This document shows positions 34,098-42,159 of a stretch of 64,000 bases of DNA, piece after piece. The position numbers and the translations under genes are program-made. Position 1 is the stretch's first letter. Each line of letters opens with the position of its first letter. The notes beneath the pieces were generated by a model that did no database searches, was not told where the DNA came from, and saw only the letters and a list, made by a program, of their open reading frames with translations. Source of the stretch: Mytilus galloprovincialis. Taxonomy: Eukaryota > Mollusca > Bivalvia > Mytilida > Mytilidae. The stretch lies in assembly GCF_965363235.1 (NCBI RefSeq), contig NC_134846.1, forward strand, positions 28,840,218 through 28,904,217, in the 5' to 3' direction.

Positions 34098-36389
34098 TAG
34101 GACTATTTATATGAACAGGTTGCCTAATTCATTGATACACATCAATAATGATAACTTTGTATTTTTAAGCACTCACAAACATAGTAGAAAGAAAGCTTAC
34201 CATTAGAGGTTTTCTACAATTTTGTGATCCACATTCCGATGGACAGCATTTCAAACCCTCTATAAACAATTTAAAACATATCTTCATTATACATTGCAAC
34301 TATTCATTCTCATTTTACAGTAGAAAAAAATGAAAAGATAAGAAAAGACATATTAAGGCAATGATGTTTTACAGTGCAATTGACCACAGAAAACATTGTT
34401 TCAGAAAATAATAAACAACTCTATTAGACATTAGTGGTTTTTTTTTTTTTTGTAAACTCTACATCTTTAAAATGTTCAACCCAACATAATACTTGTTATT
34501 CGGAAGACGATACAAATATAGATTTGTAGTTTGAGCTTTATTTTGGTTAACAATGTTTGCGGAGTACAAATTTAAAATTCTAATGGGAAACAATCTTAGA
34601 GAAGCGGAATGTACCGACTTTATCATTCGAATTAAATCAAGGATTAGATATCAACTAAAATGAAGCTGTCCTCAAAATGTAACACTTGACACTATTGAAA
34701 AGATGTATTCCGAAAACAGTAATAGATTTCGAAAGACAGCAATAGACACAAATGGACATGCGTGAAAGATAAAAATATATATTAAATTAAAATACAATAT
34801 CATTTCTTTCTTAATATCATTCTTTAAGAAGACAGAAGGAACATGTACCTCCCATTTACAATATAGATTAAAAGGATTGACATTTCTGTGGTTACTGATG
34901 TCTTTGAGATTCGTTAGAACATTCTTATGATTACAGATTTCGTATTTTTACTGTATTTTTTTTATTGGCAATTAAATTTGAATTATTTTCTAGTATGGGC
35001 TTCATATTATCCTTATTTGCAGGTAATAAATTAACATATACCTTCACAATCAGAGTCTTCTCCAGCGCAATCGGAACTAAATTTAGCTGTTGAACAATCA
35101 GTGATAGGATTTAGTATAGGCGGACAAACTCCAGGTACAGTCTGAGTCTAAAATAAATTGGTAAATAAATATGATCAGAATTCTTGATTACTCGATAAAC
35201 CCAACATGACTCTCTTCTTTCGCTTTTTAAACAAAGCTATGTTCTAACCGAACAAAATATTATTTTTATTAATTGCAATAAAAATTAGATGCTTGTACAT
35301 TTTGTCTCAATAAAAAAATCAACATAAGATGCATTTTAACGACTCATGTCTCCTTGATATTGAAGTCATGAATTAATATACAAATTATTATAAAAAGTAA
35401 AATCACAAAAATACTGAATTCCGAGGAAAATTCAAAGCCGAAAGTCTCTAATCAAATAGTAAAATTAAAAGATAAATCACATCAAACAGACGGACAACTG
35501 TCGTATGCCTGACTTTGTATAAACATTTTCCTTTGTAGAACATGTGGACTAAACCTGGTGTTATAGCGCTAAACCTCTCACTTGTATGACAGTCGCATCA
35601 AATTCCATTTTATTGACAACGATGCGTGAACATAACTGACATAATAGGTAAAATTGTCAAAATAAGGGTAACCAGTCACCAACGTGTCACAATTTCAATC
35701 AGAGCAAAAACAAACAAATATTTAACAAAGAAGAAAATAAAAGCATCTATCATATTTAACAACCACGTTCATTGCTTACTTATTTTTGTATGTTTTTTAT
35801 GTCTGTTAAATCAACCCATAAAGGATTGAAATATTTTAAGTCCTGTGTGACCGAATTGCTAGATTTACGTCAACTCTGGTGTATAATCGCGTGTTTGATG
35901 TCAGAATGTAAACGTCACACAGATATATATATAAAATATATATGGGTTTGTTGTTGAAATTTGGCATCTCTGCAATGAGAACATCAAGTACTTTATTTAG
36001 TAACTGCTTTTGCCATCAAACATTAGAGCAGCGAAAAGTCCAAATTGACATATTCAAAAATGTGTTACATTACTGTTCTTGCTGTTCTGGTTTGTAAAGA
36101 CGAGTTTGAAGGGACAGAGACACTGAGTAACGCAAATTTCCGAGGACAGAAGCTTAATGTTGAAATGTTAATGTTAAAAAAAAATTTAATCTAAAAGCGT
36201 AGAATGTTCTTAATTGGCCGTTTCAGAATCTAAAGCACCATGGGTAATTATTGGTATATGTGTAACATACTGAATATTGCGATCGGGAACCAGTCTACTA
36301 CTATATCTTCACATCTATATATAATATAAGTAATGACTTACATATCCATAATGAATCAAACTAAGCGCAACTATCCAAATCGACCACAT
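16747..36389 (-). CDS. Secreted WAP-WAP-antistasin-lustrin protein
   Basis: Eight exons, 202 residues, all splice sites GT-AG and all phases compatible. Exons: 36342-36389, 35042-35147, 34201-34259, 33477-33561, 32856-32914, 31552-31582, 30901-30987 and 16747-16880. Residues 1-16 (MWSIWIVALSLIHYGY) start a signal peptide. WAP domain 1 spans about 22-71 (Cys 24, 34, 43, 50, 56, 57, 61, 66); WAP domain 2 spans 76-117 (Cys 77, 84, 91, 97, 103, 104, 109, 113). A linker encoded by a 31-bp exon precedes an antistasin domain at 131-156 with six Cys, and a lustrin-type Cys-rich domain at 160-197. WAP and antistasin domains are known serine-protease inhibitor folds, and WAP and lustrin domains also occur in molluscan shell-matrix proteins such as perlwapin and lustrin A. 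I infer an extracellular inhibitor or shell/haemolymph protein. The last intron is 14 kb, swollen by transposons. A tandem paralog lies upstream. Confidence 0.85.
17149..17605 (-). repeat. GTGCTGGTG minisatellite element, left copy
   Basis: GATATCACGGTGGGTATGG opens a block with CTGTGCTGGTGATTTGG and GGTCCTGACGGGTGCTGGTG. More short units (GGTCCTGATACGGTGCTGGTG in two parts: GGTCCTGATACGG and GGTGCTGGTG) follow at 17538-17602. The same block lies inverted at 22080-22378, so the pair frames about 5.2 kb of the intron. Confidence 0.6.
17858..17903 (+). repeat. R3 repeat fragment
   Basis: TTGATGCTTCAACAATGATC and AAAGCCCATGCCGCATAG match the centre of the R3 family. The element is heavily truncated. 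Confidence 0.4.
18406..18681. mobile_element. 276-bp palindromic MITE
   Basis: Inverted ends of about 75 bp: ACAGCTCTTCTATAAA on the left, its reverse complement at 18664-18681 on the right, continuing through TATGTTTGCTTGGATGTTT against a similar right arm. Non-coding, intronic. Confidence 0.6.
18793..19010. mobile_element. 218-bp MITE with 15-bp perfect inverted ends
   Basis: AGGCAGCAACCATTT at 18793-18807 and AAATGGTTGCTGCCT at 18996-19010. The interior is rich in T runs with CGCCTGCGGCG. The overlapping open frames on both strands at 18746-18987 are a by-product of this palindrome-rich sequence. Confidence 0.6.
19611..19873. mobile_element. 263-bp foldback MITE
   Basis: Arms of about 100 bp: AGCCGATTTCAATGAGTGTG and GTAGACAAAG on the left match the right arm in reverse (CTTTGTCTACATACTCAATGG ending in ATCGGCT; quoted as CTTTGTCTAC and ACTCAATGG). 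AAGTCATTGTTAGGT is shared near the centre. The short forward frame at 19627-19818 lies inside and is not a gene. Confidence 0.65.
19874..22079. other. Intron sequence, nothing recognised
   Basis: AT-rich intron of the first WAP gene. No element end, exon of the minus-strand gene or RNA gene is apparent. A short forward start codon followed by nine codons and GTGAGC at 20011-20043 was considered and set aside. Confidence 0.45.
22080..22378 (+). repeat. GTGCTGGTG minisatellite element, right copy (inverted)
   Basis: Units ACCCACCAGCACAGAATCAG and CACCAGCACCCGTCAGGACC, ending CAACCATACCCACCGTGG and GATATC. It is the reverse complement of 17149-17225 over roughly 75 bp at its outer end. Confidence 0.6.
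22541..23888 (-). mobile_element. CR1/jockey-type LINE, 5'-truncated
   Basis: A minus-strand LINE tail. The open frame runs from about 23885 to 22819 without a stop. It includes reverse transcriptase motifs GVPQGSILGPLLFNIFIND and YADD (in YNYADDNTL), then the thumb and C-terminal region ending in AAATLWNSLP, common in jockey/CR1-like proteins. The endonuclease and fingers are missing because the copy is 5'-truncated. The 3' end carries five copies of a GATAA microsatellite (22551-22572, read TTATC on the element strand), as many CR1/jockey-group elements do. No target duplication identified. Inserted within the pogo-like element. Confidence 0.75.
24866..28240 (-). CDS. LINE ORF2: endonuclease and reverse transcriptase
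   Basis: 1124 residues without interruption. Residues about 15-255 are an apurinic-type endonuclease (LKIISVNIRRS, ICLQE, MLGDFNCID, YQYSDHKIIYISL near the end). Reverse transcriptase follows at about 500-800 with RPISLLCVDYKILTK, SFDQEKAFDRVEHEF, IRQGCPIS and the catalytic HADD in KLFQHADDCSI, where most relatives have YADD or FADD. A Cys/His motif C-x2-C-x8-H-x4-C is near residue 1050. Domain order and the RQGCP and ADD context fit the Tx1/L1 group of non-LTR retrotransposons. It starts in a four-base ATGA overlap with the upstream frame, suggesting termination-reinitiation. It copies its own RNA into DNA at a nicked target. It appears intact, apart from the unusual H before ADD. Confidence 0.85.
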   Translation of the reverse strand: MMHAKLTFLYSTLLMLSILKIISVNIRRSFETKIDGIIRDYGDCEIICLQECGYIKQHVISNLENNTDFKIYFSQGELHTKGVVTLVKKDIECTNHYFNSNILKGRLVHTSFKTDDKVINLLNIYSPTKSTGQQGFFYREMIEYCASVNIESHRNIMLGDFNCIDQKIDTKNPNVVLDNTVILLYKELCTILNTLDSYRYKYPKKISYTFIGNKGAKTRIDKICISEALKHKIRDLKHIPYQYSDHKIIYISLKLKKTKWGNGYWKMNDSLLDKELYTEYINNFWINWKQRKSNYNILDWWEIGKKKIKELTIRFSKQLVARERIELSETYMKLENEENKIQPDQIIIDNLSETIIKLENKEKMGTIIRSRQDYYEEDIDNIDFFKQAEEKRGDKREVESVLDKNGKSCTSKSEVIKIVTDFYADLYKSQSIDRQSMTNYLEDLNLNKLTEEDKTNFDTFITQDECLKLLKEFKNNKSPGVDGIGKSFYLKFWNIIGEDMVEVLNNVYLNGELTETMKTGLISLIYKNKGNRKDMKQWRPISLLCVDYKILTKFLSKNLSKILNKLLDKNQTGAGPEKLISDNLLSIESILEYMDLNGISGILISFDQEKAFDRVEHEFIIQVLRAMNFPSNFIRWIEIIYTNISSKVIINGALSDKIEITRSIRQGCPISMSIYAVIIEALACKVRRNNNIQGIQIPNHNTNVKLFQHADDCSIISTNLTDYEKLLEEFNQFGLVSGSKINENKTEILKIGNPNTKNYGSINKLIKDEIKVLGIWFGKNAVEINWKKKYYGLIQQIDKWKKRKFRYKHKVLVLNTYIISKFLYTARIYPPSEFYIKKINKVIYDFFWDNIELLNRTTITKQYKDGGQQVPDIKLKCEALLLYRITQVLTGNSSVWTSIFIYFIGITTRTILPKLAENMYRHSVVTIGQYERLKCIYLKYQSNIILNKKSFKDVYLQLLEFNNVINKIEILYPNVNFQHIWINLQRVNNMYIRDFIYKVVHMILPTGAWLSRRKFYRQTYKCSYCNKHVETLEHLFTKCVTLTYFRTLVCSIIQNEKNYQNFSMNTNTCILFNIDTDLFPYIYGYVHSIWACRYMPVEEHLSEILMLKYYKDELLYKQLNNIVQ
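28237..28624 (-). CDS. LINE ORF1, C-terminal part
   Basis: An open frame enters from the 5' edge of the LINE with no in-frame ATG and runs about 128 residues to a TGA that overlaps the ORF2 start. It is extremely Lys-rich (KKKDKTKVGKKKTEEKMEDK), with acidic and Thr/Ser patches, consistent with the nucleic-acid-binding tail of an ORF1 protein. No zinc knuckle is left. The N-terminal part was lost by 5' truncation at insertion, since the target duplication abuts the frame directly. Confidence 0.6.
29045..29760. other. Intron sequence, nothing recognised
   Basis: AT-rich with G and C runs near 29483 and 29588. Small open frames on both strands are not gene-like. Confidence 0.4.
29760..29932 (+). 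mobile_element. Retrozyme-like repeat with hammerhead motif
   Basis: A partial copy of the repeat at 53530-53960, sharing CTTCAACTTTGTATTTG, TTGATATGAGCGTCA and the 3' block AATCCTGGTACCTTTGATA. It includes the ribozyme motif at 29848-29900. Family knowledge: hammerhead-bearing short retroelements (retrozymes) are abundant in mussels and are linked to Penelope-like elements. Confidence 0.65.
29848..29900 (+). ncRNA. Hammerhead ribozyme, variant core
   Basis: Stem I strand GCGTCA, then TTGATGA, an extended stem II region, GAA, the short palindromic stem III ACGCGCGT, C as cleavage base, and TGGCGT closing stem I. The first core base is T instead of the invariant C (CTGATGA), and stem II carries an extra GACGGTA-like duplication. 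Self-cleavage is therefore probably lost or weak in this copy. Confidence 0.6.
30901..30987 (-). CDS. Antistasin-domain exon of first gene
   Basis: An 87-bp exon, phase 1 on both sides, encodes one complete antistasin repeat: C-P-L-V-K-C-S-G-Q-C, then P-S-G-F, then G-C-Q-T-C-Q-C. Six Cys match the antistasin/hirustasin consensus (serine-protease inhibitors of leeches and other lophotrochozoans). The reactive-site neighbourhood falls in the C-P-L-V-K-C segment. Symmetrical 1-1 phase allows gain or loss without a frame change, and the paralog lacks it. Confidence 0.85.
32455..32715 (+). repeat. R3 head and Penelope-type tail repeats
   Basis: 32455-32515 is an R3 copy (AAGATGTGGTATGATTGC, ACAACTCCCCACAAGAGAC). 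32530-32700 matches the 3' tail of the Penelope-like element at 42765-42960 (GAAAGATACCAGAGAG, ACGCCATGGCTAAAAAT, GAAGACACAACATAGAAAAC). Other tail copies lie at 38745-38805, 50690-50740 and 52840-53020. Confidence 0.6.
32856..33561 (-). CDS. WAP domain 2 exons of first gene
   Basis: Exon 33477-33561 (85 bp) begins KQRPGCPVEDFLC, and exon 32856-32914 (59 bp) contains LCCNNPSCGTSC; together they form the second eight-Cys WAP domain. Its inter-Cys spacing (C-x6-C-x6-C-x5-C) is shorter in the first half than in WAP 1. The donor after the 59-bp exon is GTTTGT, weaker than the others. Confidence 0.85.
33177..33215 (+). repeat. GT/GGGT microsatellite
   Basis: GTGTGTGTG passes into GGGT repeats and a G run. 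A second G run lies at 33390. Confidence 0.8.
34025..34094. repeat. (TA)35 microsatellite
   Basis: About 70 bp of uninterrupted TA, inside the intron between the two WAP exons at 33561 and 34201. Confidence 0.9.
34201..35147 (-). CDS. WAP domain 1 exons of first gene
   Basis: Exon 35042-35147 (106 bp, phase 0 in, phase 1 out) and exon 34201-34259 (59 bp, phase 1 in, phase 0 out) together encode one four-disulfide core. The second exon carries the diagnostic CCPSECGSQNC. The domain is split at the same place as WAP 2, showing that the two domains arose by duplicating an exon pair. The intron between holds no identified element. Confidence 0.85.
35398..35690 (+). repeat. Dispersed mussel repeat R2
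   Basis: AAAATCACAAAAATACTGAA, GAAAGTCTCTAATCAAATAG and the block CTCTCACTTGTATGACAGTC. It lacks the foldback insertion carried by the copy at 42160 and so shows the empty site (TCTCTAATCAAATAG). Confidence 0.65.
36342..36389 (-). CDS. Signal-peptide exon of first WAP gene
   Basis: 16 codons, MWSIWIVALSLIHYGY, ending phase 0 at donor GTAAGT. The reading and flanks match 56469-56516 (one residue differs: Y14 against C14) and, less closely, 59667-59732. The strong hydrophobic run with a short N-region and the Cys-rich remainder indicate secretion. Cleavage probably falls near residues 16-18. Confidence 0.85.
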
Positions 36390-36560
36390 GGCAAATGGAT
36401 AAGACAGAAATTGCTTGTTTCTTCTCAAAAATCAAAAAAACACTCTGGTTTATCTTTTAAAATATAGTCACATTCAAGTCTATATATATGGTAAAAATAC
36501 GTCATTATTCTATAGTTGAATAGAACGCATATGTATCTTTTGCAATAAAGATGGATAAAA
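36390..36560 (-). promoter_or_regulatory. Upstream region shared by the three gene copies
   Basis: About 100-170 bp upstream of the ATG a block with ACGTCATT-x5-TATAGTTGAA (36499 onward) aligns with ACGTCATTGTTTTACAGTTG (56636) and ACATCATTATTTCACGTTTG (59835). On the minus strand it contains TGACGT, a CRE/bZIP-like core in two of three copies. I infer a conserved promoter or 5' untranslated region carried along in the tandem duplication. Confidence 0.45.
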
Positions 36561-36699
36561 TGCAACAATAGCATTGAAACAGTAAATTGAATGCTATAAA
36601 AAAAAGTTATAAAGAAATGACAAAAGATAATCATTCAGTATTCAAAATTATTTACAAAAAGCCGGCTGTTGATGCATTCTCGTGTATACAAACTATTTA

Positions 36700-37020
36700 T
36701 AATACTTTGTAACATTTCTTAAAATCACACATCTACATAAAACCTCTTTAAATAATTTTCCTTTCTTTGTACTTTTTTTTTAATTTGTGCAAACTATTTG
36801 GTTATGAGTAATAATCACATTGCTGATGTTGCAAATACTATTGATAATCAGCTCACTTAAAAAGAAAGCGACATTTCGTTTTTTCAGAATGCTATAATGT
36901 TTTTAAAGGACTGCAATATTTTCTATGCGAAAAGTAAACCTTCTCGCGTATCATTATATAAAATAAAACACATCTTACATAACGTTAGCGGTATATGAAT
37001 ATTGATAATCAGCTCACTAG
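36700..37020. other. No recognisable gene
   Basis: AT-rich upstream DNA of the first WAP gene. TTGATAATCAGCTCACT occurs twice (36841 and 37003). Confidence 0.4.
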
Positions 37021-37310
37021 GTACTGGTTTTTGACGTCTAGTGTATTATACAAACCTTTTTTAAATGACGGAATAAAGTTTGTAATACATTTTGTTTTTC
37101 AACTGTTTTTCGTATCAGCTAATTAATGTAGGTTTAGTTGGTAGATACAAGTTTGAAGTTGACTTTATTATGTCGGAAGTATATCACTTTCCAAGCCTAT
37201 TAGGATAAAGAAGCTGTCAGCTATATCTTTCATTGTGATTATGAATTCACATTTTGATACATAAACAGTGTAACGTTGAGGCTACAGTAGAGGGATGGCA
37301 GATTGGCATC
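37021..37310. repeat. Upstream block, copy 1 of 3
   Basis: Shares TAAATGACGGAATAAAGTTTG, quoted in parts TAAATGACGGAATAAAG and AGTTTG, together with TAGGATAAAGAAGCTGTC, TTCATTGTGATTATG and GGCTACAGTAGAGGGATGGC, with 41520-41820 and, from the middle onward, 57480-57625. Copies 1 and 3 lie at comparable distances (roughly 0.7-1.1 kb) upstream of the two WAP gene starts, so they are part of the segmental duplication. Confidence 0.5.
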
Positions 37311-38680
37311 TATATTACAAAAAAAAAAAGGACCAAAAACAATTTATCCTGATTCTTATCAATGTTTGTCAAAAAGGAGGAAAGCACAAAATAATAGTAG
37401 TTAATTCCGAATAGAAAAAACGGAGTATTCATGACAATTATAAACAAGATATCAGAACAATAACTGTTCACATAATACTGATGACCATCATGTGACTTTA
37501 AAGATTAAAAAAGCAATACAAAATACCAAAAAAAAAAATAACACCAAAAACAAGAACCACTGGTGATTCTAGTGTCATGGATTGGTAAGCGTTTTATGCT
37601 CCACTTTTTGCACATTTCATGATGCTTAAGGCAAGAAAACTGCAAGTAGTAAGTTTCGCAAATACTCTTGATTCAACTGTTACATTAACTTTGTTATTTT
37701 TAGTACACATATACCAATGTTGCTTAAGAAACTTATATATCTGTTCAAGTACATGAATACCAAGGGTAAACAACTGTTACATAAATTACATAAATTGTGT
37801 ATTGATTGAAACCGAATTTTAAGAGTACGTAATTATGTATATATGTCTGTACCATGTACCTTGTTTGTATTATTATCAATATAGACAGATCAATATACTG
37901 TAATATTTAAAGTATTTTTCAAAGTGATTTTTTGTTTGGTGCAGACAACGTTGCAAAATGTTTTTATGTGAAAAAGGGAAATTTACTTTTTTTAATTGTG
38001 ATTTACGATTTACAATTGCAACACCAGTATATATTGATAAAAAAATAATCATTTTTTTTTAATCTATTCACTACCAGTGAATAAGCATCTCTTTAATAAT
38101 TATGCTTGTATATTTGTTATATTACCTAATAAGTGTAATCACCTTACGTATTACATTTTTAACGAAGCCTGAAAAAAAATGTGTCTCGTTGCAAGTTTTA
38201 TGATGACGTCTACTTGCATGGGTTGTATTATCTAAGATCTCAACTTGACCAATTACCAACATTCAATGAACATTGCAGTCTTAGATATAAAAAAGAATTT
38301 TGTAACTCCCTTCAAAAGTGTAAGAAAACTATACACAACAAGACGTTGGTGTTCAATTTGTCAAGATTTACTTGCAACTTAAAATGTATTTTTTTTTTAC
38401 AAAAGATGGATTAGATTTGGATTCTGTGATTTAATATCATTCATATATATCTCCTTACTCTTGGAAAACATTGGGTTATTCCGACACATTTGGCTCTCAG
38501 CAAAGATGTATTATGTATCAGTCAAAGAAAATCAAATACATTCATTTACTCATTTGTTTGCATAATTATTTAGTATTCTTTGTTACGTGACCTTTTACCT
38601 TAAGGATTTACAATCTATTCTAATGGACCAAGGAATAATTTCGTCAAAAATATACAGCTCTTAAATTGTTTGCTTAAAGA
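37311..38680. other. Intergenic, nothing coding
   Basis: AT-rich sequence between the two WAP genes. 37830-37870 (ATGTACCTTGTTTGTA-like) has weak relatives at 54170 and 58060, again suggesting old duplication. The frame at 38181-38414 is not gene-like. Confidence 0.4.
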
Positions 38681-39760
38681 ATATACCTAGTGTAATGCTA
38701 TTATCATGTACGTTGTGTAATGCTATTATAATGCACGTAATCAGTTTATTTTCGATTTATGAGTTTGACTGTCCCTCTGGTATCTTTCGTCCCTCTTTTT
38801 CAATGCTATAAAAATGCTCATAATGCAATTATGTAAGATTATGCCGTGTAAAATTCCATATAAATAATTTAAGTGTTATGTTAGTAATATGTTATAAGAA
38901 TGTACTTTTTGTTTTGCAAAAAGAATATACACAGTGCTATGCTATGAGACTTTACTTCGGGTGCTTTCAAGTTGTTATCAGGATATTTTTAGTGTTATGT
39001 TGTAAGAATGTACACAAGGTAATGTTATAAGAATGTACTTAGTTGAATGCTATTGCAACGGACAGTGAGAAATGCTATAAGACCTTACCTTGTGTAATGT
39101 TATAAGAATTCACCTTGTGTGATGCTATAAGAATTTACATAGTGTAAGGCTATAAGAATGTACCGTTTGTTATTCCATAATAATACGCCAAGTGTTATGA
39201 TATTAATGTATCTAGTGTAATGCTTTACAAATATACCTAATTATTATAATGTACATAATGCTACGTTATAAGAATATACTTCGTACAATGCTATAGAAAT
39301 ATACTTTACGGGATGTCATAAAAAAAACTATGCCAATTGTAATGCGATAAAAATGCAACTAGAGGTATGCTATAATAATATACCGACTGCAATGGTATTA
39401 AAATGTACATAGTGTTTTGCTATAAGAATGTACCTAATGCAGTGTTATAAGAATATTGAAATGCTATAGAAATGTTCCTTGCGTGATGTCATAGGAATAC
39501 ACTTTATGTAATGTAATGAGAATGTATCTAAAGTTTAACTGAACGATTATACCTATGACAATGCTAAAGAAATGTTCCTAGTGGCATGCTATTAAAGTAG
39601 ACATAGTGTACAGCTATAACAAAGTACAAAATGCTAAGCTATATGAATATATCTTGTGCTATGCTAGAATAATGTATCTCATGTAATGTTTTTAAAATGT
39701 ATTAGTAAAATAATAAGAAATGTACTTGGAGTAATGCCATCAGAATATACCTAGTTCAAT
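38680..39760 (+). repeat. Degenerate minisatellite of about 32 bp
   Basis: More than 30 diverged units with approximate consensus TAGTGTAATGCTATAAGAA followed by TGTACC. Clear units are AATGCTATAAGACCTTACC, GATGCTATAAGAATTTAC and AAGGCTATAAGAATGTACC near 39075-39165. High divergence between units means it is old. It fills about 1.1 kb between the WAP genes. Confidence 0.7.
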
Positions 39761-41345
39761 AAACAATTATTCACAAAGGGTATCCCGATCCGAAATCTGC
39801 TAAATCGCGAGTTGCGAAAAACAGTTGCACTTGCTTATGCAATACTCCACAATTAGACAAAAAAATAAAAATGTGTCTCAAAATGTTTAATCACCTTCTA
39901 TTCATGGCTTTCTATTACATTAAGCCAAATTTTTGTATTATACATGTGCATATGTTTGTAATCGATATCCTTTTTAGATTGTGTGATTTTCGATAGTTAA
40001 AATAGTGAAATGTAATTATTCGTTTGTGCATCTATGACACCATTCTGCATTTATTTACCATAAAATATTACAAAAAAGTATGAAAATGTCATTTATTTCC
40101 CCAAAATTTGGTTCAAAGTAAAGCTTTGACCCCTTTGAGTGATACCTTTTCTGAAACTATTGACACCAATCTACATTATGATCAAACAAAAATTGAGTGT
40201 ATTTCTGCTTTTTCTTCCCGTAAAATTGAAAAAAAGAATGTGCCACATAAAAACAATTACACTAAATACTTGACCAATGTCCAGTATTGATTAGAAAAAG
40301 CGGACTGTCATACAGAAAAAAGACCATGATACATATATAACACCATCTTAATTTTCTTATAAACCTATTTCCTAGGCTGTATTAATCTTAAAAATTAAGT
40401 TTAGGCCATATTTGGTGCTGAAACATGTAGGCATTTGCCTCATATTGCAGGCTGACAAAACATTAAAAACAAACTGAGGGTGACAGACAGATTCATGGTA
40501 CTAAATTCTAGTTTTCGTAACCACAATTCCGTACCTTTTTCCTTGATTATAACATTACCGAATGAAACTTACACCGACTTTATACATACCATTGAGCAAA
40601 ATGATGGGTGCCTCTAGTTTAGCAAGATGTCCTCACCTTTACGGAGCACATAATATAACTTTTTGATTTAAGTGAAGTTCGTGTTGCGCAATCTCTAGTT
40701 TTCTATGTATTGCTTTGCATAGTTTTAGATACGATCCGGGTAAACTTATCGATCCGTTAAATGAACTTTAATACAAATTTAACATGATTCTGAAATCTTT
40801 TAATTTCTGTACATATTTTTTTTATGGGTAAATAAAAACAAACTAAATAGTTTTACTTTACACATATGTAAATTAAATGCTCTACATTCTGTAGTCCTTT
40901 ATTTTGGCCTTACTTAGTTTATGTTTTTCTTTGACGGTTAACTGTTTACTCTAAATTCATTTTGAAAGTGTTGATATTTTAGTGTTAGATAGCTGACTGA
41001 ATTTTCGGCTCTCCCTTGACACCATTTGCGAGTATGGTCTTGAGAAAACGATGATAGTTTGTCAGAAGGGGACGATAAATGGCTAACCCGTATTAAGAGA
41101 GAGCCACATCTCTTTCACGTTAAAGACACCCTTGTTTCGAAAAAGAGCAGGCTAATGCAGCTATAAGACAGCACTCACACCCGCAAAGTGGAAAGGGATT
41201 AATATAAGTTGCAAAACTTGTTTCCCAATCCACTATAGATAATTATGTTTAAACTAAACTAATTACTCACAGATCTGCCTTTGGTGTTTTTGTGAGTTAA
41301 ATATTTTACTGTCGGATTTTAATCGTTTGTTCGTATATTGTGCTG
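39761..41345. other. Intergenic, nothing recognised
   Basis: AT-rich. A short forward frame at 40108-40290 has no domain. 41040-41230 has somewhat higher GC (GAGAGCCACATCTCTTTCACG) without a detectable exon. Confidence 0.4.
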
Positions 41346-41349
41346 TTAA

Positions 41350-41440
41350 TATAAAAAAGAAGATGTGGTATGATTGCCAATGAGACAACTGTCCACAAGA
41401 GTTTAAAATGACAGTTACACCACTATCCAATACTGAAAGA
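41350..41440 (+). repeat. R3 repeat head
   Basis: AAGAAGATGTGGTATGATTG, CCAATGAGACAACTGTCCAC and AAAATGACAGTTAC; the rest of the family is missing. Confidence 0.55.
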
Positions 41441-41519
41441 AGGGTTGGGGGCCCGGAAAATATTGTGTTTTTATGTTTTAATGTTATAACACTATTTCCA
41501 CACCTAATTTATCATAAAC

Positions 41520-41820
41520 AAGCTAGCAGACTTCTAGTGTATTATTATACAAAATATAAACATATATCTTTTTTAAATGACAGAATAAAGTTGGCTGTAC
41601 ATGTTTGTGGCTGTTTTTATCGGCTGTAATGATACTTGCTGGTCCAAGTCTGAATTTGACATGATTATGTCAAAAGTATTTCAGATTTCAAGTGTATAGC
41701 AAAGAATAGCAAAGCTGTTAGCTTTATCTTTAGTTGTGATTAGATTTCTTTTCTTACAACAAACAAAAGTGAGACTCTGGGCTACAGAAGGGGGATGGCA
41801 TAAAAAAAAGTATAACAACA
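41520..41820. repeat. Upstream block, copy 2 of 3
   Basis: CTAGTGTATTATTATAC, TAAATGACAGAATAAAGTTG, AGCTTTATCTTTAGTTGTG and GGGCTACAGAAGGGGGATGG align with 37030-37300. Unlike copies 1 and 3 it has no WAP first exon 0.7-1 kb on its left, so it may mark a lost gene copy or be an independent repeat. Confidence 0.45.
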
Positions 41821-42159
41821 ATACCAAACTCCAAGATAAATAAAAAAAAGAAGGGATATGCACCACTATCCCAGGTAAAGGAATGAACAGGGTGCCGGAG
41901 TACAGGTTTAAACGTAACAAATTATGTTGTTCGGCATGCTATTTAGTGGTTTTCATACGTTACTGTATGTCATATAGCTACAAAACCCAGGACGTAAGTT
42001 TTCTCTTTTGAATTGTTTTAAGTTTGTCATTTCGAAGCCTTTTTATAGCTTGTTATGTTGTTTGGGTTTTCCTTTATGTGTGAAAGCTGTACATTGACCT
42101 CTAATTGCTTAATTCTACGTCAGTTGATCCTTGATGGATATGTGTCTCAATTGACAGTC

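Noticed and set aside
37479-37500. CTGATGA near 37485 as a further hammerhead
   Set aside because: No GAA core, no stem II and no stem III downstream.
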